Assembly (NCBI GenBank): GCA_916613615.1
Contig: OU744732.1
Span: 31,754,673-31,818,672 of the forward strand
Length of the DNA stretch: 64,000 bases
Direction: 5' to 3'
DNA from: Steromphala cineraria
Taxonomy: Eukaryota; Mollusca; Gastropoda; Trochida; Trochidae
A program made the translations under genes and the position numbers. The notes beneath the pieces are model-generated. The model saw only the letters and a list, made by a program, of their open reading frames with translations, was not told where the DNA came from and did not search any database. Every line of letters begins with the position of its first letter. The first letter of the stretch is position 1. Shown here in pieces: positions 23,074 to 34,002 of the stretch.

Positions 23074-23202
23074 TTAAAGGGGGTCTCTAACTTCTAATTT
23101 TGAACTCCCAGTGTTTTATTAGCGAGGCCCTCTCCGACCCTCTCGGGGCCTCGCTAATAAAACACTGGAAGTTAAAAATTAGAAGTTGGAGACCCCCTTT
23201 AA
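23074..23202. mobile_element. TTAA-flanked near-perfect palindromic element (129 bp)
   Basis: Begins TTAAAGGGGGTCTC and ends GAGACCCCCTTTAA. The two arms of about 57 bases are nearly perfect inverted complements around a short spacer near 23,128-23,140 (GCGAGGCCC / GGGGCCTCGC). TTAA at both edges suggests the same target preference as the common MITE family. Half of a related element is at 45,358-45,420. Confidence 0.8.
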
Positions 23203-23345
23203 CCCCTTGCAAGCCAAAAGCTTCACAATCACTGATTGGTTTCAGCCTCGCTACATTTACGTCATCTTTTCTGTATCAGCTCAATCTATATGCACATGAT
23301 ATTGATGGTCAAAACAAATTTACCATAAAGCAATATCCTGAACAA

Positions 23346-23660
23346 CCTGATATCCTTCAATCATATTCAGCCGTATCGCTGACGGTTGCTAACTCAACGC
23401 TATTTATAGCCTGTCCGTTTTCGGTCAAACTATTACTCCATACACTGTCTAGCGAAGCCTCTCGTGGAAATCTTATAGAACGCGGTTCGGTGCTTAGCGG
23501 GTGCCTGCAGCGGCACAGAAGATATATTATCTACTAGCACTCCCATTGGTTAATTTGGAGCGGAACGAAGGCCAGGAACCAGTTATCGCTGAAACGTCAT
23601 CATTTGATTGGCTTGCTATATATGTAGTGATACGGCTGAATATGATTGAAGGATATCAGG
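23346..23660. mobile_element. Nonautonomous DNA element with 35-bp inverted repeats
   Basis: The left end CCTGATATCCTTCAATCATA and the right end TATGATTGAAGGATATCAGG are exact complements, with the match continuing through TTCAGCCGTATC. The interior is GC-richer than the window and noncoding. No clear target-site duplication was found, so the superfamily is open. The long plus-strand frames across it are shadows. Confidence 0.75.
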
Positions 23661-24443
23661 GGATAGGTTGGAGCATAACGCGGAGACATATACGCTGATT
23701 TAGCAGGATGCTAATTAAGCCAATCGCTAAAGAGAAAAACATGGATTTTTTGTCGAGTGCAGGTCGGCTTTATTAGCTAGCTTGATGAAGACTGGCGCAA
23801 TTTGTGGACTATCTGTACACTTTGCAGAATATAATTTGCATTCAATAAGGTATTCGTTCATGTCAAAGGTGTCAATCATTTTATATTTGTTTAAAACAAT
23901 TTGAATCCTGATTTCCAGCTTATATGGTTATATTAATAAACCATATATAAACCAATAACGTCAGTGATATCACTTACAATAATGAACCATTTTGAATGTT
24001 TATTTCGGGTTTGAAAATGCAGATAACGAAAACATTTATTGACAAAGTGCGAAATACATTTAACTTAAATTCTCTCGTGGCATTGGTTTTTACAATAGTG
24101 GTTTTTATGTGTGACAATCGCAACAAATCCCTGTTGCACGTTATTCTAAATGCCATAAGGCCGTATAAACTATTTGCTGTCAAAAGGCTTCGTGCGCGTT
24201 TTATTTTGAATAAAATGGTGTGATCATTGCTATGCAATGGTGTGTATTCATTTAATGTTGTTTTGCACGTTTTTCTTGGTGTTTCAGACATGATGCCGTT
24301 GTCAACAAATCGCCGATGATCCTGAAATGCTCGTTTGGTTATACGAATTAAACATGTTGCTATGAATTGCTGTACTTTTTTTCTTTTTGTATCAAACACA
24401 GTAGGATACTTATGAAGAAAATCATCATCGCTACCACTGCAAG

Positions 24444-24476
<33 letters not shown>

Positions 24477-25262
24477 CATTATCGACACTGTTGTGTTGAA
24501 CGGCATGTACTACTTGATGCGACTGCTTGTCACTGAACTATTGTAGTGTAAAGTCCCGATACAATTTGCTGTTCAAAGAGATGGCACACAAAAAATAACT
24601 GAATCAGAAAGACGTATCGAGGTATATTTTTTTTTGTCGATACGAAATTTAAGATGACATTCTAGTCTTTACTTAAGACAGACATTTTATTGTGGTGTCG
24701 ATTTAAGAACATATACATTCATGACAATATACAGTTATGGCAAATGTCATCCAGTAACGAGGCACTAACAGTAAACCATAACTTCATCGTAAAATATATT
24801 TAAATACATGGAAATATTATGTTAAATAAAACATGATTCAAATTTGAATGATATATGTAGAGGTCATTTAAACGTTGTAGTTATGTAAAAATAAAATGTA
24901 TGCGTTATGAGGAAAATATTCTAAAATATGATTGAGAAAAATCCGATGATTTATCTAATAAAAATAAATGAATTCTTTTTATAAAAAGTTTGTAATACGA
25001 ACAAATTTACTATTCTAGTATTTAGAGAAATAGAAGATACACAATACAAATTTCGATGACAATTTTAAATAGGAAGCAGAGAAAATACACAATGCGATGT
25101 TTTTTTAACTCGGTAATTGAAACATACCAAATACATAATAGGCCTACGATGAAAATAATTGGTGAACAACATAGGAATAATAGAAAATACACAATTAGAT
25201 TTATGATAAAAGAAAAGGTATGGGAATCGATCTAAGCGACAGCTGATTCTTTGTACACCAAT
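23661..25262. other. Noncoding stretch; one long unassigned minus-strand frame
   Basis: A minus-strand frame of about 141 codons spans 23,974-24,399 (GTG at its head, basic, no recognisable motif). An opposite-strand frame overlaps it. Frames this long are rare but possible by chance in this composition. The rest is AT-rich with no recognised element. Confidence 0.35.
24444..24473. repeat. ATC trinucleotide microsatellite
   Basis: Uninterrupted CATCATCAT run of about ten units. Confidence 0.9.
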
Positions 25263-25625
25263 TTAAAGGGGCAGTAGCAGGTTTTTAGGGGGAATATAAG
25301 GCGATGTCAGGAAAATTAAAATTAATGGTTCCAATTGAAAAACAATGAATTTAAACTAAATGGGGCAGTATTAATTCAAATATATAACGTAAAGTTTATC
25401 CATGCGCTTCCTTTTTCTTACACAATATGAATTAAAGGTGTTCACACAAAATGGCCGCCAATGGATTTTATGTGAGTCTTCATACTTTGTCCTCTGACTA
25501 TGGATGATTGGCTTGTGTAATGAGATTTTTTACATTGTCAAAATATTACATGTAGCATTAACTTACAATTATCAGTGAACAATTTAAAATATAAAATTAT
25601 CAAAAACGTGCTACTGCCCCTTTAA
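25263..25625 (+). mobile_element. TTAA MITE, forward copy
   Basis: Full-length copy (363 bp) with TTAA at both edges. The left end carries GTAGCAGG instead of GTAGCACG; the right end is canonical. The interior contains the conserved AATGGCCGCCAATGGATTTT block. Confidence 0.92.
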
Positions 25626-26870
25626 GAGCAGGTATTATTAACCCTCCTTCTGCCGAAGCCATTGTTACTCAAGGAATGTTTCTGAAACCTTGGAGAATGC
25701 GAATGAGCACCGACCAAATGTGCGCGATGTCATTATTCTCACATTATGGGTTATCATCACAATCTAAGTTTTAACTAGTTTTTCCCTTATGATGTCTTTG
25801 TAACAATAAATAAGTGTCTTATTTTAAATGCAAGGATTTGGAAATGAATGCTTTTTTGTAAACTTCAAGTATACCTTTTCCTCTTTTGCTTTAACTCATT
25901 TTTGCTGTAAATCATTTTACATTTTCTGACCCCGGCGTTATCAGAAGTCATCACATTAATCAAGTATATTAATACGTAAAAGAAACATGGAAGTGGATGG
26001 GGGAAATATTTAAAGCGCTCTTAAAATATCTTCAAACTTTCTGATATAGTTAGGTAAAGTTTTTTTCATTCGATCAACAGTTTTTTGTTAGGTCATACAT
26101 TTTAAAAAATAAATATGGAACTGTCGATCTAAATTATATATATAGTTAGCGAACGTTTTTTTCATTCGATAAACAATTTTTTGTTAGGTCAAAATAAATA
26201 CGGAACTGTCTATCTAAATTAATTACTATTGCTTTTCATTTGAATTTTGGTAACAAAAATAAGACTAAAATCAAGCTAGTTTCTAATTTTTAAAGCCAAA
26301 GATAAAGTCACAGTTTTACCTACATTTTTATTGAATTATTGTCAATATCATATCATTAAAAGGGAACGATTGAAGGAGATAATTATGCCGTGTTGGAATA
26401 TACTGTTCAACATTTTATTAAGAGTTATAGTATCAACGAACCATTGAACAGACCTTTTGAATGACGATAATTCCTCAATGTCTCAAAATTATGCATTTAC
26501 AAATGCAATTTTATATTTTTTATATATTTTTTGAAAAATTATCGGATTTTCGAAAGTTTTTCTTTCTTGAACATATCTATATTTTACAGTAAAAATTGCA
26601 ATATTGAAGAGAAACAATCGATAAAGTAAACAGGGACGAGAAATTAGATATTGAAGGGAGGTAACTCTTCGTGTCTTAGAGGGGAGAAAATTGTCAGGAA
26701 CCGTGAAATATTTTCCAAGAAACCATTCCGAGTAGAAGGAAATGTAGTTGAAAAACCACATTGATAAAACTTCAATGGCATAGTTTTTAGTTTTCTTGCT
26801 ACACGAAACCTAAGAATACAGGTAAAATAGAGTCACATTATCGACAAACTTATTTTGGTTCGAGACTACG
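25626..26870. other. Noncoding stretch with one possible divergent frame
   Basis: AT-rich. A CATTCGAT(C/A)AACA(G/A)TTTTTTGTTAGGTCA block at about 26,070 is repeated at about 26,165. A minus-strand ATG frame of 90 codons (26,489-26,761), aromatic-rich, faces away from the promoter-like sequence at 26,880; it is not assigned. Confidence 0.35.
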
Positions 26871-26877
26871 TCTACAG

Positions 26878-27000
26878 GAAAGATGGCGGCAATTGAAAAC
26901 ATAAACAAGTGCCCGAAATGTTGATGATGAGGAATACGTTGATTCTTTGACAAATTAACGTCTGCAAGTTTATATTCGTCCATTGCATTTCATGCACAAG
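26878..27000 (+). promoter_or_regulatory. Possible transcription start region and 5' untranslated exon
   Basis: AAAGATGGCGGC at 26,878-26,889 matches the YY1 core-promoter motif, which in animals sits at or just after transcription starts. About 110 bases on, CACAA|GTAAGTG gives a strong splice donor at 27,001. The ATG in the motif opens only 13 codons, so the segment would be mostly untranslated. It could be the first exon of the plus-strand exon chain at 30,832, 33,286 and 37,876, but no joined transcript can be shown. Confidence 0.3.
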
Positions 27001-27790
27001 TAAGTGTATTATTTATTGTTTTCCAATTTGATAAATTTAAAGTTTCTTTCCTCGATTTTTTTGCAATCCCCGACCGCTTTGGATTACCCCCTCCTGTCAT
27101 CGTCGCCATAAAAAAGGGGGCGTGTCAACAATCTGTACAGATTATTGAATTCCTTGTATTAATTTTATTCATTAATTCTTCGATAATATAGTTACATAAA
27201 AATGTATTCAAAAGTTAATTTGTGGGGAAAATTAATTTGTGTCATTAAACATTGAAATTATCTGAAAATGAGAGAACAAAATTAATACCAAAAAAATTAA
27301 CTAAATTTTCCTGAACTTAGTCTATGAACACCCTGCCTGTCCAATAAAATCTCTTCCATGTTTATGCTGAAACAGTCTCATTTGTCAACATAAGTGGCCC
27401 ATGGCACACAAAGAGTTAAAGCAATAAATTGTAGGGACTTTATGATATATTAAATGGCATATTTTCCAACGTTTTAGTCTTTTTATGGGTGTCATTGGTC
27501 CTGCCAGGGCTAGGATATGCCCTTAGCCTTAAAACACACTTAAGATCTTGTTATTCCTGATATTTGCCACTCAGGTTGGCAATCACACTAATGAGAAAAG
27601 TGATTGAAGTCAGATATGTCATTGCCATATGTAGTAAAACAATCAAAAAACTTTTCTTTGGTCAATCAATCTCAAATTGATAAAAATTGAAAAAGTAAAA
27701 AGGAAAATGAGATTTCTTCATTTGGCTTATTAAACATGTGTGAGTAGGTGGTAATCTTGGGGTCTGAATTTTGCCTGATCTGGCATATTA
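27001..27790. other. Noncoding stretch, nothing recognised
   Basis: AT-rich, probably intronic if the start at 26.88 kb is real. Confidence 0.4.
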
Positions 27791-28286
27791 TACAGCGGGG
27801 TGCCATATTATTACGTACAAGCGGCGCCATTCTCATAGACTTGCATGTTAATTAACAATTTGGAGAATAATTATCATAAATTTGGAAATGATCCGATTGC
27901 TGTCATATTTTGCAGACATCATGGAAATCAACTCAGCTATTTATACATAATTACAATTCCTCTATCCGTTAATTAGTTATCAAATGACACTTTGTGAAAC
28001 ATCGCATTAAAACTTGCGATTCTAAATGCCCATTGACGGCAATGTTAAACGTAGCGGTTGTGTTGCATATAGTGCCTTAAAATGAGATGCAGCTTTCTTA
28101 ATAATAATCAAAAACGTAAATCAGAATTATGTGTCTGTAGCTTAGATGATTTCCAAGTTGCCCGCAAAATATTACAGTAAATAGATTTCAACTAAATTTA
28201 CGATAATTATTCTCGCAACAGTTAATTAACATGTAAGTCAATGGAAATGACGTCACTTGTACGTAATAATTTGGCCACCCGCTGTA
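27791..28286. mobile_element. TA-flanked MITE with about 100-bp inverted repeats
   Basis: The left arm (TACAGCGGGGTGCCATATTA, then TTACGTACAAG) and the right arm (CTTGTACGTAATAA, then TTTGGCCACCCGCTGTA) are inverted complements, continuing inward through CATGTTAATTAAC and GAATAATTATC for about 100 bases. Both ends abut TA, consistent with a TA target (Tc1/mariner-like or related). Noncoding interior. Confidence 0.75.
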
Positions 28287-29546
28287 CAATGGACTAATAT
28301 TCTTAATAGAGACGATTAACACTTCCCTTATTTTTCGTTGAACACATTTTAGTTTTTTATCTACTTGTGAATAGTTATGCAATTATGAAAATATTCAAAA
28401 CAAAGAAGATTCTAATGGTTTGATCTTTATAGGTGGCAATATTCACTGTGGATATACATGATGATTTGAAAAGGGAGAAAAGGTTGATTATTTATCTGAA
28501 TCCACATTGGATAATCTATTATCGTCTCTTTTTTATGTCCATTTTGTCAAATAAGATATCCAGAAAAAGTCATTTGTGACTATTAATTTTATTCACTAGG
28601 GGTGGATCTCTTTTATGAAAGCATATACGGTTTTCAATGTTTGCTATAAATACATTCTGCATGTAGCGATAGTCACATTCACATAAGCGATTCTGCGAAC
28701 TGAAACAATCTTTTCCGTTTAACAAGGTTCCAATGCATATTCTAGTTATTTGTGATCAACAAATATTAATTGTAAAAATTTTGAAGAAAAAAATTTTCAT
28801 ATAATGTGCAAATGCGTAACTGCCCATTTATTTCTCATGGCATGTGATTAACAGTTATTGCTAGGTTTAACGAAAAGGTTGAGCACTTTCATAGAATGAA
28901 GTTGTTTAGTTTATTGATTATGATATTTCATAAGTACAAAATGATGACATTTATGATCAATCATTGATGCAAATGCATATTTGTCTTGATGTTCACATTG
29001 TTTGTATAAATTGCTTCCATTAGAACCTCTTATTTTGTCTCCAACTCCTTGAAAGTTTGGGGACACTTGTTTCTGGTTTAGTTTTTGTCAACATTCCAAT
29101 GGTTACCTGAGCATAACTCCAAAAATATTAACCTATAATCACCAAATTTAATATACTGACTCTAGAACATGTAGATGTGCCTTATCCAATTTTAAATATT
29201 ATTGTCTTCTGTTTCCATGGCAACAATTTGGACTTTTTCTTCAAGGATAATGTTCTTTTCCACAGATTAATTCTGAAACTACTGATTTTCACAAGATTTG
29301 GTAATCTACTTCTCCAGATCATGTAAATATGCCGGGAATATTTTTGTTGTTGAATTGTTTTACAGATTTGGGAAAATAATTGGGAAAGGGGGAATTATTT
29401 GTTTATACAAGTAGAAACACTCTAGTTATAAAATAATTTAGTTGATAAGAGGAAGTTGTGTCTCGGTTATGTAGGTTGCAGCTGGTAATTTCTTCAAAAT
29501 ACACATCCTGCTTGATCATGTCACAACGGAGATAAGACAAGAATGC
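28287..29546. other. Noncoding stretch; one weak exon-like segment
   Basis: At about 28,433 an acceptor (GATCTTTATAG) is followed by an open frame beginning VAIFTVDIHDDLKREK, with only a weak GTTGAT donor. Its exit phase does not fit the exon at 30,832, so it is not called. Confidence 0.35.
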
Positions 29547-29910
29547 TTAAAGGGGCAGTAGCACGTTTTTAGGGGGGAAATAAGGTGATGTCAGGAAAAT
29601 GAAAATTAATGGTTCCAATTGAAAGACAATGTATTTAAACTAAATGGAGCAGTAACAATTCAAATATACAATGTAAACTTTAGCCTTGCCATTCCTTTTT
29701 CTTACAGAAAATGAATTAAAGGTGTTCATAAAAAATGGCCGCCAATGGATTTTATGTGAATCTTCATACTTTGTCCTCTGACTATGGCTGATTAGTTTGT
29801 GGATTGAGATTTATGACACTATCAAAGTAATACATTTAGTATTAACGTTCAATTATCAGTTAAAAATTTGAAATATAAAATTATCAAAAAACGTGCTACT
29901 GCCCCTTTAA
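29547..29910 (+). mobile_element. TTAA MITE, forward copy (first of a tandem pair)
   Basis: Full-length copy with canonical ends. Its right TTAA (29,907-29,910) is also the left TTAA of the next copy. Confidence 0.93.
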
Positions 29911-30201
29911 AGGGGCAGTAGCACGTTTTTCAGGGGAATATAAGGTGATGTCAAATATATAATGTAAAGTTAAGCCATGGGATTCCTATTCTAACACAAA
30001 ATGAATTAAAGGTGTTCACACAAAAATGGCTGCCAATGGATTTTATGTGAATCTTTATGATTTGATCTCTGACTATGGATGATTGGTTTGTGTAATTAGA
30101 ATGTTGACACTATCAAAGGAATACATTTAGCATTAACTTACAATTATCAGTGAAAAATTGAAAATATAAAATTGTCAAAAAACGTGCTACTGCCCCTTTA
30201 A
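29907..30201 (+). mobile_element. TTAA MITE, forward copy with internal deletion (second of a tandem pair)
   Basis: Starts at the TTAA shared with the preceding copy and ends at TTAA 30,198-30,201. About 65 bases are missing after GGTGATGTCA relative to full copies; the rest matches. Confidence 0.93.
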
Positions 30202-30540
30202 AAATTAATTTATTTTTTATTCTTGCTTGAACTAGAACTGTTTAACTGAAACTGAAGCCCTAGTAACATAATTACATGTTTATGTCAGAAACTGAAGTTT
30301 TTAGGTACTCTTTACCTTGAATGACATCTAACAGCTAATTAATGATTTTATAACCAGATATTTTTACATGTACCTTGTGTTTTTTATTTTGCTATATTCA
30401 TTTTCAGGCTGGCAGGCAGTTTAATAGTTAATGAATGATTGACAAGGTCTGAGATGATCTATTGTATATTGACATTGATTAGATGTCCTTCTTTATTGTT
30501 TAAATCTGATTTTCAATTTCAATGAAAATTGTTGTCACTA

Positions 30541-30659
30541 TTAGGAAGAGGATTTTATGGATGAAAAGTTCTTTATTCATGTAAGGCGACACAAGTTGTG
30601 TCGAAACGTCGCCTAACATGAATAAAGAAGTTGTCATCCATATAATCCTCTTCCTTATT
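30541..30659. mobile_element. 119-bp palindromic element
   Basis: Arms of about 50 bases (TTAGGAAGAGGATTTTATGG ... and its complement ending ATCCTCTTCCTTATT) meet at a core in which GGCGAC / GTCGCC encloses GACACAAGTTGTGTC, itself a hairpin. It would fold into a long stem as RNA or single-stranded DNA. Probably a foldback MITE; no clear target duplication. Confidence 0.65.
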
Positions 30660-30831
30660 GTATTTCAAAATTCTAAAATGCCTTTGAAACAATTAATGTT
30701 GTCACTATGTCCTGATTCATTTAAAATTTTGGGAAAATTGTGAATCCATTTCATCAATATCTTAAGACTGCATAAGAATTCCTTCATTATATTATGTTTT
30801 TGATCTTCACATATTTTATTTTATCTTTCAG

Positions 30832-30875
30832 GAAAGCTCTTTGATCGTCAATTTGAAGATATTTTTGATAAAAAG
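30832..30875 (+). CDS. Candidate internal coding exon (44 bases)
   Basis: A strong acceptor (TTTTATTTTATCTTTCAG) is followed by 44 bases and AAAAAG|GTAAAAG. In the only protein-like frame (entry phase 1, exit phase 0) it encodes KLFDRQFEDIFDKK, an acidic amphipathic segment. The exit phase agrees with the entry phase of the candidate exon at 33,286. The upstream coding exon that must precede it was not found. The family is not recognised. Another frame is open, so the call rests on the splice signals and the look of the peptide. Confidence 0.4.
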
Positions 30876-31042
30876 GTAAAAGTTATTTTGATTAATTTTA
30901 ACATCTTTTAGAAATATTCTTGGCTGGCTTTGCTAATAATTATGAATTATTTGCATGTTTACTTTTGGGAATGTAATAGCCAAGCAGGAAGTAGCTGTTG
31001 TTATTTTGATAAAGTTATCTTTGCCTTGTGCTACTATGAGTT

Positions 31043-31459
31043 CAATCTAGTTAAAACTAGCTGTAATGTATCTGTCCCCTAAGTCCTTACGTTACATCTA
31101 GCTACTAACCCACCTAGTCTGTGTCACGCATGCGCGGAAATCAGCCAATGGAAAAAGAACTGGCTGATCTCTTTGAATCGGACAATCTAGAAAATACAAG
31201 CTGTTAGAATCGGCCAATCTAGTTAAAACTAGCTGTAATGTTTATTTCCAATAAGCCATTCATTAAATCATTGATATTTATGCTCATCATGTGTAAAATG
31301 CAAAATAAATCCTAACGACACCCGATTCAAAGAGATCAGCCAGTTCTTTTTCCATTGGTTGATTTCCGAGCATGCGCGACACGGACCAGGTGGGTTAGTA
31401 GCTAGATGTAACGTGAGGACTTAGGGGCGATAACATTACAGCTAGTTTTAACTAAATTG
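31043..31459. mobile_element. 417-bp Mutator-like MITE with perfect 9-bp target duplication
   Basis: Terminal inverted repeats of about 140 bases begin CAATCTAGTTAAAACTAGCT on the left and, as complement, CAATTTAGTTAAAACTAGCT on the right. Immediately outside both ends is CTATGAGTT (31,034-31,042 and 31,460-31,468), an exact 9-bp duplication. An internal extra copy of the terminal motif lies near 31,215. It is not related in sequence to the 255-bp family at 22,441 but has the same diagnostic structure. Confidence 0.88.
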
Positions 31460-31468
31460 CTATGAGTT

Positions 31469-32062
31469 AGAAACCTAAGAATTTACAGAAAACAACACTA
31501 TAAACACTGACAAAAATAGCAATCAAATGATTGTAATATACATATAAATGATAGTATGTCTTAAACATATATTTATGCTAAAAGGTACAATCACTCAAAT
31601 TTGGAATGATTCTTATTATTTCCTTCTGAGTATTATAATTGACTAGAAAAACATTTTATTTTTCTGATTGATTTGATAAAGTAATTAGATGTATCTTTAA
31701 TTAAACAGCTAGATATCAAAGGATAGAATTTTTGTGATTCATAGGAACACAGCAATAGATATACATATCCAATGAGGGAAGAATACTGAGCTTTACGTTA
31801 AGATTCATAACTGATTAAAGTAATGACTCTCAAATAGAGAGAATGGTAAATATACGACCAATTTTGTTACTGAGTTACTTAACCCTGTCCCTGCAGAAGT
31901 CATCTTTGTAAGCTATCCATGTTAGTGTTTATATTAACTATAATTTGTTGTAACTTTATAATATGATGAATAAGAACTTGAAATGGATAAACCACTTCTT
32001 TATCCTTAATATTTTATAAAAAAAGCAACAAAATACTGATAACTGTTTATCTAAAAAACATA
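31469..32062. other. Noncoding stretch, nothing recognised
   Basis: AT-rich, possibly intronic. A sequence at about 31,960-32,060 (AACCACTTCTTTATCC, AACTGTTTATCTAA) recurs in similar form at about 32,408-32,480 on the other side of the MITE, showing a small flanking duplication. Confidence 0.4.
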
Positions 32063-32410
32063 TTAAAGGGGCAGTAGCACGTTTTAGGGGGATTATAAGG
32101 TGTGATTTGGAAAATGAAAATAAATGGTTCCAATTGAAATGGAGCAGTAATAATTTAAATATATAATGTAAAGTTTAGCCATGCGATTCCTTTTTCTTAC
32201 ATAAAATTAATTAAAGGTGTTAAAACAAAATGGCTGCCAATGGATTTTATGTGAATCTTCACACTTTGTTCTCTGACTATGGATGATTGCATGGCTTGTG
32301 TAATGAGATTTTTGACACTTTCAAAATAATAAATTTAACATTACCTTACAATTATCAGTGAAAAAATTTAAAATATAAAATTATCAAAAAACGTGCTACT
32401 GCCCCTTTAA
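32063..32410 (+). mobile_element. TTAA MITE, forward copy
   Basis: Complete ends with TTAA on both sides; small internal deletions relative to the longest copies. Confidence 0.92.
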
Positions 32411-33285
32411 ATGGATAAACAACTTCTTTATCCTAATATTTCATAAAAAAGCAATGAGATACTGATAACTGTTGATCTAACAAAAGTATTAATATAAGGT
32501 TTTGACAATAACCAAGATAAGTAAAGATGTATTCTTGCAGAGTTGCTATCCTTATTATTCTATTGAATGAATTTATTTTTTAATTGGCTGAAGCATTTGT
32601 TCATTTAGCAATTTTAAAATATCTTTCTATATTGTAGCTTGTTTTTGAATGCCTATCGCATAGGATTGCAACTTGAATATCAATCTCATTAAAGCTAATC
32701 AAAGATACTTGATATATTTGGTAGGATATGCGAGTCATTTAAGAAATGCATATTGTTAGCCCCGGCTATAATGTCAGTGTAATAATTACAGTAATCAGTA
32801 ATCATTACTGTAAATGGCAGTGGGTAACCCGCGCTGTTGTGTAATATTTTTGCTTTGTCATAACCTCATAGTCAATCTTTTCCATTAAATAAGAAATATT
32901 TTTTGCATTTATCAATTCAAGAGTATATTGTTCAAAAGTAAAAAAATAAGGATAAGAGATTTGACTTGAGAATGACTTAATATTCATGATTTCCGACATT
33001 GAAAAAACCTCCATTAAAGTTTTGGAATTCAACTAACCAAAATCAAATATTTTATGTGATGCTTATCATGTTAAAGAATATTTTTCAATCTTGCGAAAAC
33101 ATGAAAAAATAGTTAAATTGCCTAAAATGTTTTTTTCCCTTTTCCTGCAAAAAGATCATGGTAACCTGTAACCTTTTGACCCCCGAGAAACCAGATATGT
33201 TTTTGTGCCTGTTTCCTGGCTTGTATGGTCTTTGAAGAATTTGTAGATAAAGCTTTAACGAGATTGTGCAATGTTGTGTTTGCAG
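32411..33285. other. Noncoding stretch, nothing recognised
   Basis: AT-rich, possibly intronic. Includes a short palindrome at about 32,787-32,812 (TACAGTAATCAG / TCATTACTGTA). Confidence 0.4.
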
Positions 33286-33328
33286 TCTTCTCAACCTCAG
33301 CATGTTTGGAATGATACAAATGAGAAAG
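33286..33328 (+). CDS. Candidate internal coding exon (43 bases)
   Basis: Flanked by TTGTGTTTGCAG and AAAG|GTAACG, it enters in phase 0 and leaves in phase 1, encoding SSQPQHVWNDTNEK. Entry matches the exit phase of the candidate exon at 30,832, and exit matches the entry phase of the open frame at 37,876. The peptide is polar and balanced. Short exons are easy to find by chance, so the phase agreement across three candidates is the only real support. Not recognised. Confidence 0.33.
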
Positions 33329-33638
33329 GTAACGTGGTGTATCGATGGACGTGATGGTAGACTTCAGGGGTTCAATCTCACTGATTAAATCCTTTTTACC
33401 TTAAAGAAACCAGCCTTCGAGCTTATTTTTTGCTTTTACGGTTGAAAGGGTTAACATATTCTGATTCTGCGTTTCTTTTATAACAGTCTGATTAAAATTG
33501 ACTTCTTCCTAGGAATAAAAATTTCATAATACATGTATAATTTTCTACACAAGGTCTGATTGTAGCTTGTGATGTCACATGATTTTTACCAGTTTAGTGC
33601 AGATGTTGTTAGCGGACCAATCACGTCATTGCCCTTAA

Positions 33639-34002
33639 TTAAAGGGACATTAGCACGTTTTTAGGGGGAATATAAGGTGATGTCAAGAATATGAAAATTA
33701 ATTGTTCCAATTGAAAGACAATGTATGTAAAGTAAACAGAGCAGTCATAATTCAAATATATTATGTAAAGTTTAGCCATGCGATTCCATTTTCTTACACA
33801 AAATGAATTAAAGGTGTTAACAAAAAATGGCCGCCCATTGATTTTAGGTGAATCTTCATACTTTCTCCTCTGACTATGGATGATAGGTTTATGTAATGAG
33901 ATTTTTTACACTATCAAAACAATATGTTTAGCATTAACGTACACTTATCAGTGAAATATTTTAAATATAAAATTATCAAAAAACATGATACTGCCCCTTT
34001 AA
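33639..34002 (+). mobile_element. TTAA MITE, forward copy
   Basis: Full-length copy. The left end reads TTAAAGGGACATTAGCACG and the right end CATGATACTGCCCCTTTAA, so both termini carry substitutions. TTAA is intact on both sides. Confidence 0.9.

Noticed and set aside
23100..23698. Plus-strand frames of 145 and 65 codons
   Set aside because: They run through the palindrome and the 315-bp inverted-repeat element, so they are element-derived noise.
30417..30455. Segment between CATTTTCAG and AAG|GTCTGA
   Set aside because: All three frames have stops and the donor is weak; at most an untranslated exon.
30545..30655. Hammerhead ribozyme
   Set aside because: GAAAC next to GTC is present, but the CTGATGA core strand is absent.
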